Part shown: positions 5,557 through 12,119 of the stretch, piece by piece | Layout of the letters: the number at the start of each line of letters is the position of its first letter | Numbering within the stretch: position 1 is the stretch's first letter | Source of the DNA: an uncultured Eubacteriales bacterium | GTDB lineage: Bacteria; Bacillota; Clostridia; Oscillospirales; CAG-272 | Direction: 5' to 3' | Assembly: GCA_905187695.1 (NCBI GenBank) | Contig: CAJJIY010000037.1 | Coordinates: forward strand, 1 to 13,439 | DNA: 13,439 nucleotides | The notes under the pieces: generated by a model | Database searches by the model: none | Seen by the model: only the letters and a program-made list of their open reading frames with translations | What the model was told of the DNA's origin: nothing | Position numbers and translations under genes: made by a program

Positions 5557-5675
5557 TTTCCGCGGCATTCCCATTTCGCGCAAACTGCCGGTTCGCGCCG
5601 GCGCTTTGTCGGTCATGTTGGCGCAACCCTGCGGGGGAATTCCAAACGCCAACCAATAACCTACAGGAGGATAAA
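5557..5675 (+). other. Structured 119-nt rpsJ-rplC intergenic segment
   Basis: No gene fits here. Two hairpins can be drawn: CAAA-ct-GCCGG (5581-5591) with CCGGC-gc-TTTG (5598-5608) around TTCGCG, and a perfect GTTGGCG (5617-5623) with CGCCAAC (5647-5653) enclosing 23 nt. ATTCCC (5567-5572) could also pair with GGGAAT (5635-5640), crossing the second helix. The rplC ribosome site follows at about 5664-5669. Neither hairpin is followed by a T-run, so it is not an intrinsic terminator; an internal regulatory or processing element is possible. Confidence 0.45.
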
Positions 5676-6308
5676 ATGAAAAAAGGTATTATCGGTAAGA
5701 AAATCGGTATGACGCAGATTTTCGACGAAGTCGGAAATGTCATCCCGGTTACGGTAATCGAAGCGGGCCCCTGCGTTGTCGCGCAGAAGAAAACCGCTGA
5801 AAACGACGGCTACGACGCCGTTCAGCTTGGCTTCAAGGACGCCAAGGAAAAGAAACTCGGCAAACCCGCCGCCGGCCATTTCGCCAAGGTGGGCGTTCCT
5901 GCCAAGAAACATCTCAAAGAATTCCGTCTGGATGACTGCAGCGCGCTCAATGTCGGCGACCTGGTCACGGCCGAGACTTTTGCGGCCGGCGACAAGATTG
6001 ATGTGACCGGCATCACCAAGGGCCGCGGCTTCACCGGCTCCATTAAGAGATGGAATCACCACACCCTGTGCTCCACGCACGGCGTCGGCCCGATTCACCG
6101 CGAGGTCGGCTCCATGGGTGCAAACTCCAGCCCTTCCCGTGTGTTCAAAAACAAGAAGATGGCTGGTCAGTACGGTAACGAACAGGTCACTGTGCTGAAT
6201 CTCACGGTCGTTAAGATTGATGCGGAAAAGAACCTTATTGCCGTGAAGGGCGCCGTTCCCGGTGCCAAGGACGGAATCGTGTTCATCCGCGATTCGGTCA
6301 AGGCGTAA
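5676..6308 (+). CDS. rplC: 50S ribosomal protein L3 (uL3)
   Basis: 210 residues. L3 is an early 50S assembly protein whose long loop reaches towards the peptidyl-transferase centre. It starts MKKGIIGKKIGMTQIFDE, the conserved N-terminus, and contains TGITKGRGFTGSIKRW and, in the extended loop, HREVGSMGANSSPSRVFKNK followed by KMAGQYGNEQVTV. The central Gln of MAGQ corresponds to the region methylated by PrmB in E. coli; no such methylase is in the window. AGGAGG lies about six bases before the ATG. The gap to rplD is short (19 nt) and filled by its ribosome site. Confidence 0.98.
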   Translation: MKKGIIGKKIGMTQIFDEVGNVIPVTVIEAGPCVVAQKKTAENDGYDAVQLGFKDAKEKKLGKPAAGHFAKVGVPAKKHLKEFRLDDCSALNVGDLVTAETFAAGDKIDVTGITKGRGFTGSIKRWNHHTLCSTHGVGPIHREVGSMGANSSPSRVFKNKKMAGQYGNEQVTVLNLTVVKIDAEKNLIAVKGAVPGAKDGIVFIRDSVKA

Positions 6309-6327
6309 GCGAAAGGAGGAAATAGCA

Positions 6328-6948
6328 ATGCCAAATGTAAAGGTTTTTGACATGGCCGGCAAGGAAGTCGGTACCATGGATCTGTCCGATGTGCTCTTCG
6401 GCGCAGAAGTTAAGGGCGCTGTCCTCCACGCGGCTGTCCGTGCCTATCTGCTCAATCAGAGACAGGGCACGCAGTCCACGCTGACCCGGACCGAGGTTTC
6501 CGGCGGCGGCAAGAAGCCCTGGAGACAAAAGGGCACCGGCAGAGCCCGTCAGGGTTCCACCCGCGCGCCTCAGTGGACGCACGGCGGCGTCGCGCTCGGC
6601 CCGAAGCCCCGCGATTACCGTGTGGATCTGAACAAGAAAACAAAGAGAGCCGCGCTCCAGAGCGCATTGTCCGCGAAGGTTGCCTCCGGCGATCTCGTGG
6701 TGGTGGACGCCATCAAGACCGAGGGCTACTCCACCAAGGCCATGGTGGCCATGATGAACGCTTTCGGCGCCAAGAAGGCTCTGGTCGTTCTGCCCGAGGT
6801 GGATGCGAAGGTCATCAAGAGCTGCGCCAACATTCCCGGCGCGCTGACCACGCAGTACAACACTTTGAATGTCTATGATGTCCTGAATGCGGATAAGTTC
6901 ATTATCGCCAAGGACGCCGTTGCAAAGCTTGAGGAGGTGTATGCATAA
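6328..6948 (+). CDS. rplD: 50S ribosomal protein L4 (uL4)
   Basis: 206 residues, starting at MPNVKVFDMAGKE. The start is set by AAAGGAGG about eight bases upstream; an upstream in-frame extension would run into rplC and is not credible. The Arg/Gly-rich loop at about 58-90 (SGGGKKPWRQKGTGRARQG and onward) is the arm that lines the nascent-peptide exit tunnel with L22. L4 helps start 50S assembly, and in E. coli it represses its own S10 operon by binding the leader, so it is the natural candidate ligand for the long leader here (inference). The stop overlaps the rplW start by one base (TAATG), so the two are translationally coupled. Confidence 0.98.
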   Translation: MPNVKVFDMAGKEVGTMDLSDVLFGAEVKGAVLHAAVRAYLLNQRQGTQSTLTRTEVSGGGKKPWRQKGTGRARQGSTRAPQWTHGGVALGPKPRDYRVDLNKKTKRAALQSALSAKVASGDLVVVDAIKTEGYSTKAMVAMMNAFGAKKALVVLPEVDAKVIKSCANIPGALTTQYNTLNVYDVLNADKFIIAKDAVAKLEEVYA

Positions 6949-7241
6949 TGAAAATGGTAGAAGATATCATCATTAAGCCCGTCATCTCTGAGGCCAGCAT
7001 GGATATGCTGGACGGCAAGAAGTATGTCTTCCGCGTGCAGAAAAGCGCCACGAAGGCAGACATTGCCCACGCGGTCGAAGAGATGTTCAAGGTGAGCGTT
7101 GCCGATGTCAATACGATCAACATGAAGAAGAAGCCCAAGAGAATGGGTGTGCACGCCGGCTACACTTCCGCCTGGAAGAAAGCCATCGTCACCCTGACGG
7201 CCGATTCCAAGACCATCGAGTTCTTCGATGGTATGAAGTAA
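6948..7241 (+). CDS. rplW: 50S ribosomal protein L23 (uL23)
   Basis: 97 residues. L23 lies at the mouth of the exit tunnel, where trigger factor and SRP dock. The N-terminal IIIKPVISEASMDML and the segment YVFRVQKSATKADIAHAVEEMF are family hallmarks; the middle NMKKKPKRMGVHAGYTSAWKK is the short basic loop. The start overlaps the rplD stop by one base, and the ribosome site GAGGAGG lies inside the end of rplD. A second in-frame ATG two codons later (6954) cannot be excluded as the start. Ends in EFFDGMK, as usual for the family. Confidence 0.97.
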   Translation: MKMVEDIIIKPVISEASMDMLDGKKYVFRVQKSATKADIAHAVEEMFKVSVADVNTINMKKKPKRMGVHAGYTSAWKKAIVTLTADSKTIEFFDGMK

Positions 7242-7260
7242 GAGTAGGAGGTCTTGAGTA

Positions 7261-8091
7261 ATGCCTACCATTAAGTATAAGCCGACTACCCCGGCCAGAC
7301 GCCAGATGACGGTTCCGACCTTCGAGGAGTTGACCAAATTCACTCCTGAGAAGAGCCTCATCGTCATCAAGAAAAAGAATGCCGGCCGCAACAGCTACGG
7401 CCGCATCACCGTCCGTCACCGCGGCGGCGGCAACAAGATCAAATACCGTATCATTGATTTCAAGAGAGCTTCCGAGTCTCCGGCTACCGTGATCGGCGTT
7501 GAATACGATCCGAACCGCAGCGCTTACATCGCGCTGTTGCAGAACGAAGCCGGTGAAAAGAGCTATATCATCGCTCCCGTCGGCCTCAAGACCGGCGATA
7601 CGGTCTATGCCGGCAGCACTGCCGACATCAAGCCCGGCAACACCCTGCCGATTGCCAACATCCCGGTCGGTACGCTCATCCACAACATCGAGCTTTACCC
7701 CGGCAAGGGCGCTCAGTTGGTCCGTTCGGCCGGCGTGTTCGCTCAGCTCATCGCCAAGGAAAACGGCGTGGCTCAGATCCGCCTGCCCTCCGGCGAGGTC
7801 CGCATTGTCCGTCCTGACTGCAAGGCCAGCATCGGACAGGTCGGCAACATCGAGCACGACACCGTCAAGGTCGGCAAGGCCGGCAAGACCCGTCACAAGG
7901 GTATCCGCCCGACGGTCCGCGGTTCTGTCATGAACCCCTGCGACCACCCGCACGGCGGCGGCGAAGGCAAGTCTCCTGTGGGCCGTCCTTCTCCTGTCAC
8001 TCCTTGGGGCAAGCCTGCTCTGGGTTATAAGACCCGTAACAAGAAGGCGAGAACCGACAAGTTCATCGTCAAGCGCAGAAACGCGAAGTAA
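7261..8091 (+). CDS. rplB: 50S ribosomal protein L2 (uL2)
   Basis: 276 residues, full length. L2 is a primary 23S rRNA binder needed for subunit association and peptidyl-transferase activity. Visible landmarks: the N-terminal basic tail (MPTIKYKPTTPARR), GRNSYGRITVRHRGGG at 42-57, and the C-terminal MNPCDHPHGGGEGK at 224-237, which contains His229, equivalent in position to the functionally important His229 of E. coli L2. The end, TDKFIVKRR, is canonical. TAGGAGG precedes the ATG by about nine bases. The stop TAA shares its last A with the AGGAGG ribosome site of rpsS. Confidence 0.98.
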   Translation: MPTIKYKPTTPARRQMTVPTFEELTKFTPEKSLIVIKKKNAGRNSYGRITVRHRGGGNKIKYRIIDFKRASESPATVIGVEYDPNRSAYIALLQNEAGEKSYIIAPVGLKTGDTVYAGSTADIKPGNTLPIANIPVGTLIHNIELYPGKGAQLVRSAGVFAQLIAKENGVAQIRLPSGEVRIVRPDCKASIGQVGNIEHDTVKVGKAGKTRHKGIRPTVRGSVMNPCDHPHGGGEGKSPVGRPSPVTPWGKPALGYKTRNKKARTDKFIVKRRNAK

Positions 8092-8106
8092 GGAGGAGAA
8101 TCGAAC

Positions 8107-8388
8107 ATGAGCAGAAGTCTTAAAAAAGCGCCATATGTCGAGGAGAAACTCTACACGCGTATTTGCGCTATGAACGAAAAGAACGAAAAGAAGGTCATCA
8201 AGACCTGGTCCCGCGCGTCCACCATCTTCCCGGAATTCGTCGGCCACACGATCGCCGTTCATGACGGCAGAAAACATGTGCCGGTGTATGTCACCGAGGA
8301 TATGGTCGGCCACAAGCTGGGTGAGTTTGCGCCCACCCGTACTTTCCGCGGCCACTCCGGGTCCAAGACCTCTAACACTGCGAAGTAA
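8107..8388 (+). CDS. rpsS: 30S ribosomal protein S19 (uS19)
   Basis: 93 residues, the standard length. S19 sits in the 30S head with S13 and contacts the A-site finger bridge. MSRSLKKAPYVEEKL, TWSRASTIFPEFVGHTIAVHD and GHKLGEFAPTRTFRGHSG cover the conserved fold almost completely. The ribosome site AGGAGG (8091-8096) overlaps the rplB stop, ten bases before the ATG. The short C-terminus (SKTSNTAK) is a common variant. Confidence 0.98.
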   Translation: MSRSLKKAPYVEEKLYTRICAMNEKNEKKVIKTWSRASTIFPEFVGHTIAVHDGRKHVPVYVTEDMVGHKLGEFAPTRTFRGHSGSKTSNTAK

Positions 8389-8402
8389 GGGAGGATTGAA
8401 CA

Positions 8403-8738
8403 ATGGAAGCAAAAGCATATCTCAAGTATGCACGCATCTCTCCCCGCAAGGTCCAGTATGTGCTTGACCTGATTCGCGGTAAAGACGCGGGCGTCGCAAT
8501 GGGCATTCTGAAGAACACCCCCAGAGCTGCTTCTGAGTATCTCATCAAGCTGCTCAACAGCGCGGTGTCCAATGCCGAAAACAATTTCCACATGGATTCG
8601 TCTAAGCTGTATGTCAGCGAGTGCTTCGTATGCCCCGGGCCCACGATGAAACGCATCATGCCCCGCGCGAAGGGAAGCGCCGACCGTATCCTGAAGAGAA
8701 GCAGCCATGTTACCCTGGTTGTGAAAGAGAAAGACTGA
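8403..8738 (+). CDS. rplV: 50S ribosomal protein L22 (uL22)
   Basis: 111 residues. L22 contacts all 23S rRNA domains and its beta-hairpin lines the exit tunnel opposite L4; changes in that hairpin cause macrolide resistance in other bacteria. The N-terminus KAYLKYARISPRKVQYVLDL and KLLNSAVSNAENN are typical. The hairpin tip region reads GPTMKRIMPRAKGSADRI, with the usual basic residues and no deletion. The ribosome site AGGGAGG overlaps the rpsS stop region. The gap to rpsC is 17 nt. Confidence 0.98.
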   Translation: MEAKAYLKYARISPRKVQYVLDLIRGKDAGVAMGILKNTPRAASEYLIKLLNSAVSNAENNFHMDSSKLYVSECFVCPGPTMKRIMPRAKGSADRILKRSSHVTLVVKEKD

Positions 8739-8755
8739 AGGAGGAAAGAGCAAAG

Positions 8756-9538
8756 ATGGGTCAGAAAGTAAATCCCCACGGCCTGCGTGTGGGCGTTATC
8801 AAAAACTGGGACTCGAGATGGTTCGTCGGCGATAAAGAATTCGGCGACACGCTCGTTTCCGACTATCAGATCCGCAAGTATCTGAAAAAAGAACTCCAGA
8901 AGGCCGGCGTGCCGAAGATTGAGATCGAGCGCGACAGCCACAGAGTCCGCGTGTTCATTCACTGCGCAAAGCCCGGTATGGTTATCGGTAAGGGCGGCGC
9001 TGAGATTGACAAATACAAGGCTCAGCTGGAAAAAATGGTGGGCAAGCCGGTGGCGCTCAATGTCGTGGAGGTCAAGTCTCCCGACCTGAACGCACAGCTG
9101 GTGGCCGAAAACATTGCTTCTCAGCTGGAAAACCGTGTGGCTTTCCGCCGCGCGATGAAAATGGCCATCCGCAACACCATGCGTCTGGGTGCCAAGGGCA
9201 TCAAGATCAGCTGCGGCGGCCGTTTGGGCGGTGCTGAAATCGCCAAGACCGAGCATTATCATGAGGGTACCATCCCGCTTCAGACCCTGCGTGCCGACAT
9301 CGAGTACGGCTTCTGGGAAGCCAACACCACCTACGGTAAGATCGGCATCAAGGTTTGGATCTACCGCGGCGAGGTTCTGAACGAAGTCAACCGTCCCGCC
9401 GCTTCCCGCGACAACCGTGAACGCCGTGATTTCCGCGGTCCCCGCGGTGATCGTCGTCCGGGCAACGGAGCTCCCCGTCAGGGTGGCAACCGTCAGGGCG
9501 GCGAGCGCAGAGCACCCAAGCAAGGAGGCGCGAACTAA
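8756..9538 (+). CDS. rpsC: 30S ribosomal protein S3 (uS3) with Arg/Gly-rich C-terminal tail
   Basis: 260 residues, against roughly 210-230 in many bacteria. S3 lines the mRNA entry channel and takes part in mRNA unwinding. It starts MGQKVNPHGLRVGVI; the KH domain carries GMVIGKGG at 74-81; the C-terminal domain has ISCGGRLGGAEIA (151-163) and ends at GEVLNE near 210. Residues from about 214 to 260 form a low-complexity tail rich in Arg, Gly, Asn, Gln and Pro (for example RGPRGDRRPGNGAPRQGG), with no predicted fold. The start is fixed by GGAGG about ten bases upstream; a longer in-frame extension into rplV has no family support. The ribosome site of rplP lies inside the last codons of this tail. 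Confidence 0.97.
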   Translation: MGQKVNPHGLRVGVIKNWDSRWFVGDKEFGDTLVSDYQIRKYLKKELQKAGVPKIEIERDSHRVRVFIHCAKPGMVIGKGGAEIDKYKAQLEKMVGKPVALNVVEVKSPDLNAQLVAENIASQLENRVAFRRAMKMAIRNTMRLGAKGIKISCGGRLGGAEIAKTEHYHEGTIPLQTLRADIEYGFWEANTTYGKIGIKVWIYRGEVLNEVNRPAASRDNRERRDFRGPRGDRRPGNGAPRQGGNRQGGERRAPKQGGAN

Positions 9539-9540
9539 TT

Positions 9541-9963
9541 ATGTTGATGCCGAAGAGAGTTAAATACCGCCGCGTTCAGCGCGGTCGTATGAAAGGTAAG
9601 GCCATGCGCGGCAATACCGTCACCAACGGTGAATACGGTCTGGTCGCACTGGAGCCCGCCTGGATCAAGAGCAATCAGATCGAGGCTGCCCGTATCGCTA
9701 TGACCCGTTATATCAAGCGTGGCGGCGAAGTCTGGATCAAGATTTTCCCCGATAAGCCCGTGACCGAGAAACCGGCCGAGACCCGAATGGGTTCCGGTAA
9801 AGGTTCTCCCGAGTACTGGGTGGCCGTGGTCAAACCGGGCAGAGTGCTGTTCGAGATGTCCGGCATTTCCGAGGAAGTTGCCAAAGAGGCTATGCGTCTG
9901 GCCGGCCACAAACTGCCGATCAAGACCAAATTTGTCAAGAAAGAAGCAAATGGGGAGGGTTAA
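9541..9963 (+). CDS. rplP: 50S ribosomal protein L16 (uL16)
   Basis: 140 residues. L16 helps place the A-site tRNA acceptor arm in the 50S and joins late in assembly. The opening MLMPKRVKYRRVQRGRMKGKA is diagnostic, followed by GEYGLVALEPAWIKSNQIEAAR and MGSGKGSPEYWVAVVKPGR. The start at 9541 is two bases after the rpsC stop and 12 bases after AGGAGG; the ATG two codons later is less well placed. The C-terminal KKEANGEG provides a GGGAGG ribosome site for rpmC in its last codons, so the sequence of the tail does double duty. Confidence 0.98.
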   Translation: MLMPKRVKYRRVQRGRMKGKAMRGNTVTNGEYGLVALEPAWIKSNQIEAARIAMTRYIKRGGEVWIKIFPDKPVTEKPAETRMGSGKGSPEYWVAVVKPGRVLFEMSGISEEVAKEAMRLAGHKLPIKTKFVKKEANGEG

Positions 9964-9966
9964 GCA

Positions 9967-10155
9967 ATGAAGGCAGCAGAACTGAAGAAGATGAGTGCCG
10001 AAGAGCTTAACGCTAAGCTCAAGGAACTCAAAGGCGAGCTTTTCAACCTCCGCTTCCAGCACGCCATCAACCAGCTTGATAACCCCCACAAGATGGTGGA
10101 TGTCAAGAAAGACATTGCGCGTGTGATGACCGTTCTCAACCAGAAGAACGCATAA
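9967..10155 (+). CDS. rpmC: 50S ribosomal protein L29 (uL29)
   Basis: 62 residues, two antiparallel helices (about 7-34 and 40-60). L29 sits next to L23 at the tunnel exit. MKAAELKKMSAEELNAKLKE and ELFNLRFQHAINQLDNPHK are the family core. Only three bases separate it from rplP, and its GGGAGG lies within the end of rplP, which suggests coupled translation. Nothing unusual. Confidence 0.97.
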   Translation: MKAAELKKMSAEELNAKLKELKGELFNLRFQHAINQLDNPHKMVDVKKDIARVMTVLNQKNA

Positions 10156-10167
10156 GGAGGAGCAGTC

Positions 10168-10428
10168 ATGACTGAAGAAAGAACGCTGAGAAAGACGAGA
10201 GTGGGCATCGTTGTCAGCTCCAAGATGGACAAGACCGTGGTCATTGCCATCGAAGACAATGTGAAGCATCCCGTTTACGGCAAAATTGTGAAGCACACAC
10301 TGAAGATTCACGCACACGATGAGAAAAACGAGTGCGGCGTTGGCGACCGTGTGGAGGTTATGGAGACCCGTCCCTTGTCCAAGACCAAGAGATGGCGCGT
10401 GACCGAAATCATTGAAAAGGCGAAGTAA
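10168..10428 (+). CDS. rpsQ: 30S ribosomal protein S17 (uS17)
   Basis: 86 residues, OB fold, primary binder of the 16S 5' domain. RKTRVGIVVSSKMDKTVVIAI, VKHPVYGKIVKHTLKIHAHDE and GDRVEVMETRPLSKTKRWRV cover the whole family signature. AAGGAGG is about ten bases before the ATG and overlaps the rpmC stop region. It is followed by a longer than usual, AT-richer gap of 59 nt before rplN. Confidence 0.98.
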   Translation: MTEERTLRKTRVGIVVSSKMDKTVVIAIEDNVKHPVYGKIVKHTLKIHAHDEKNECGVGDRVEVMETRPLSKTKRWRVTEIIEKAK

Positions 10429-10447
10429 TTCGTGAATTCTAACAGTA

Positions 10448-10465
10448 AGTATGTCGATGCATACT
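10448..10465 (+). other. Small hairpin in the rpsQ-rplN gap
   Basis: AGTATG (10448-10453) pairs with CATACT (10460-10465) around TCGATG. It is flanked by two copies of AACAGTA (10441-10447 and 10468-10474). There is no T-run, so it is not a terminator. Function unknown; it could be chance. Confidence 0.35.
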
Positions 10466-10487
10466 GAAACAGTAGGAGGAAAGAAAA

Positions 10488-10856
10488 GTGATTCAGCAAC
10501 AGACTTTAATGAAGGTTGCCGATAACACCGGTGCCAAAGAGCTGATGTGCATCCGCGTGCTGGGCGGTTCCGGCCGCCGTTACGCCAACATTGGTGATGT
10601 GGTGGTGGCTTGTGTAAAGAAAGCAGCCGCCGGCGGCATGGTGAAAAAGGGCGAAGTCGTCAAAGCTGTGATTGTGAGATCGGTGCACGGCCTCAAGCGG
10701 GCAGACGGTTCTTACATCAAGTTCGACGAGAACGCCGCGGTAATCATCAAGGACGACAAAACGCCTCGCGGGACCCGTATTTTCGGGCCTGTGGCGCGTG
10801 AACTGCGCGACAAGGACTATCTCAAGATCCTGTCGCTGGCTCCCGAAGTACTTTAA
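10488..10856 (+). CDS. rplN: 50S ribosomal protein L14 (uL14)
   Basis: 122 residues, the standard length. L14 forms intersubunit bridges and is the docking site for the silencing factor RsfS. MIQQQTLMKVADNTGAKELMC, GDVVVACVKKAAAGGMVKKG and TPRGTRIFGPVARELR are hallmarks. It begins with GTG, the only non-ATG start chosen among the ribosomal genes here; AGGAGG lies about nine bases upstream, and the conserved MIQxxT start supports the choice. It sits after the 59-nt gap, at the point where the spc part of the cluster begins in E. coli. Confidence 0.98.
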   Translation: MIQQQTLMKVADNTGAKELMCIRVLGGSGRRYANIGDVVVACVKKAAAGGMVKKGEVVKAVIVRSVHGLKRADGSYIKFDENAAVIIKDDKTPRGTRIFGPVARELRDKDYLKILSLAPEVL

Positions 10857-10857
10857 T

Positions 10858-10862
10858 GGAGG
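10858..10862 (+). promoter_or_regulatory. Ribosome binding site deciding the rplX start
   Basis: GGAGG begins inside the ATG at 10856-10858 that overlaps the rplN stop, so that ATG cannot use it. It lies 11 bases from the in-frame ATG at 10874, which also matches the family N-terminus. Confidence 0.75.
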
Positions 10863-10873
10863 TAACTGGTGAA

Positions 10874-11188
10874 ATGAAAAAGCTTCATATCAAAACCGGC
10901 GACACCGTTGTGGTACTTTCCGGTGACGACAAAAACAAGAGCGGCGAAGTGGTCGCCGTTTCGCCTGAAGAAGGCAAAGTGATTGTAAAGGGCGTCAACA
11001 TGATTCACAAGCATGTCAAGCCCCGCAAACAGGGCGAGGCCGGCGGCATTATTGACGCCGAGAGCGCTCTGTACGCCAGCAAGGTTGCCCTTTATTGCCC
11101 CAAGTGCAAGAAAGGCGTCCGCACCAAGAGCCAGGTGGTAGACGGCGTAAAGATCCGCGTGTGCGCCAAGTGCGGCGCGAAACTGTGA
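10874..11188 (+). CDS. rplX: 50S ribosomal protein L24 (uL24), zinc-ribbon type
   Basis: 104 residues from the chosen start. L24 is an assembly initiator that binds the 5' part of 23S rRNA; its KOW motif is visible in KTGDTVVVLSGDDKNKSGEV and KVIVKGVNMIHKHVKP. The C-terminus carries C75-x2-C78 and C97-x2-C100, a probable zinc ribbon found in many Bacillota L24 proteins and lacking in E. coli. The ATG at 10856, overlapping the rplN stop, would add six residues (MEVTGE) but falls on the ribosome site itself, so 10874 is preferred. The gap to rplE is 16 nt. Confidence 0.96.
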   Translation: MKKLHIKTGDTVVVLSGDDKNKSGEVVAVSPEEGKVIVKGVNMIHKHVKPRKQGEAGGIIDAESALYASKVALYCPKCKKGVRTKSQVVDGVKIRVCAKCGAKL

Positions 11189-11204
11189 AAGGAGGCAGCG
11201 TAAC

Positions 11205-11744
11205 ATGGCAAGACTGAAAGATATGTACAAAGAGCAGGTTGCGCCCGCTCTCATGAAGCAGTTCTCTTATTCCAGCGTAATGCAGATTCCGCGCTTTGAC
11301 AAGATCGTGGTCAACATCGGTGCCGGCGATGCAAAGGACAACTCCAAAGTCATCGACAACATCCTGCGGGATCTGTCGATCATCACCGGTCAGAAGGCTG
11401 TCCCCACCGTGGCCAAGAAATCAGTGGCAAACTTCAAGCTTCGTCAGGGCATGAAGATCGGCGCAAAGGTGACGTTGCGCGGTGACCGTATGTACGAATT
11501 CATGGATCGTCTTTTCAATTTCGCTCTGCCCCGTGTGCGTGACTTCAAGGGGATTAACCCCAACGCATTTGACGGCCGCGGCAATTACTCGCTCGGCCTC
11601 AAAGAGCAGCTGATCTTCCCGGAAATCGAGTACGACAAGGTCGAAAAGATCCGCGGTATGGATATCTGCTTCGTCACCACCGCAAACACCGATGCAGAGG
11701 CAAGAGAGCTGCTCCGCATGATGGGCGCTCCCTTCGCACAATAA
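11205..11744 (+). CDS. rplE: 50S ribosomal protein L5 (uL5)
   Basis: 179 residues, the usual length. L5 binds 5S rRNA and forms bridge B1b with S13. MARLKDMYKEQVAPALMKQF, MQIPRFDKIVVNIGAGDA, GQKAVPTVAKKSVANFKLR and the C-terminal GMDICFVTTANTDAEARELL match along the full length. AAAGGAGG (11188-11195) overlaps the rplX stop, nine bases before the ATG. In E. coli S8 represses the operon near the start of rplE; I did not recognise that site here. Confidence 0.98.
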   Translation: MARLKDMYKEQVAPALMKQFSYSSVMQIPRFDKIVVNIGAGDAKDNSKVIDNILRDLSIITGQKAVPTVAKKSVANFKLRQGMKIGAKVTLRGDRMYEFMDRLFNFALPRVRDFKGINPNAFDGRGNYSLGLKEQLIFPEIEYDKVEKIRGMDICFVTTANTDAEARELLRMMGAPFAQ

Positions 11745-11762
11745 TCCGGGAGGTAGAAGAAA

Positions 11763-11948
11763 ATGGCAAAGAAATCCATGATTCTCAAGCAGCAAAGAGA
11801 ACCCAAGTTCTCCACGCGCGCTTACACCAGATGCAAGATCTGCGGCCGTCCGCACGCTTATCTGCGTAAGTTCGGCATCTGTCGTATCTGCTTCCGCAAC
11901 CTTGCCTACAAGGGCGAGATCCCCGGCGTGAAGAAAGCATCCTGGTAA
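11763..11948 (+). CDS. rpsZ: 30S ribosomal protein S14, type Z (zinc-binding, uS14)
   Basis: 61 residues, the short zinc-containing (C+) form. C24-x2-C27 and C40-x2-C43 are the four zinc ligands (TRCKICGRP and GICRICFRN). S14 joins late in the 30S head and contacts S3 and S10. The short form with intact cysteines is typical of Gram-positive bacteria, some of which also encode a longer zinc-free copy elsewhere under zinc control; no second copy is in this window. GGGAGG is about ten bases upstream. It is followed by an unusually long non-coding gap before rpsH. Confidence 0.98.
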   Translation: MAKKSMILKQQREPKFSTRAYTRCKICGRPHAYLRKFGICRICFRNLAYKGEIPGVKKASW

Positions 11949-12119
11949 AACTCATCCGTTTTCATCGGCGGGCCGCATGGCGGCCGGCCGTGAAAAACCC
12001 CCAGCACTCGGCAGGAAATCAGACCGACCCGACAGGACCGGGAGTTGGATTTAACCGCCGATTGGCCGCCGGCATCGCCGGCAGCAAGAAAAAAGCTTGC
12101 ATAAAGGAGGATTTATACT
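11949..12119 (+). other. Structured 171-nt rpsZ-rpsH intergenic segment
   Basis: No gene or clear promoter. Pairings visible: ATCGGCGG (11964-11971) with CCGCCGAT (12055-12062), a perfect 8-bp helix closing about 83 nt; inside it a GCCGC-ATG-GCGGC hairpin (11972-11984) and AACCCCC (11996-12002) with GGGAGTT (12040-12046, one mismatch). After it, GCCGGC-ATC-GCCGGC (12068-12082) and GCAAG (12084-12088) with CTTGC (12096-12100), directly before the rpsH AAAGGAGG at 12103-12110. GGCGGCC (11979-11985) could also pair with GGCCGCC (12064-12070), crossing the closing helix. A regulatory or processing role before S8 is inference. Confidence 0.45.

Noticed and set aside
7189..8418. Long antisense open frame (409 codons) opposite rplW, rplB, rpsS and rplV
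   Set aside because: It is complementary to highly conserved ribosomal genes, its Asp/Arg/Ala-rich sequence mirrors their codon bias, and it lacks a plausible family match or promoter.
8372..9523. Long antisense open frame (383 codons) opposite rplV and rpsC
   Set aside because: Shadow of the GC-rich third positions of the real genes; no domain signature.
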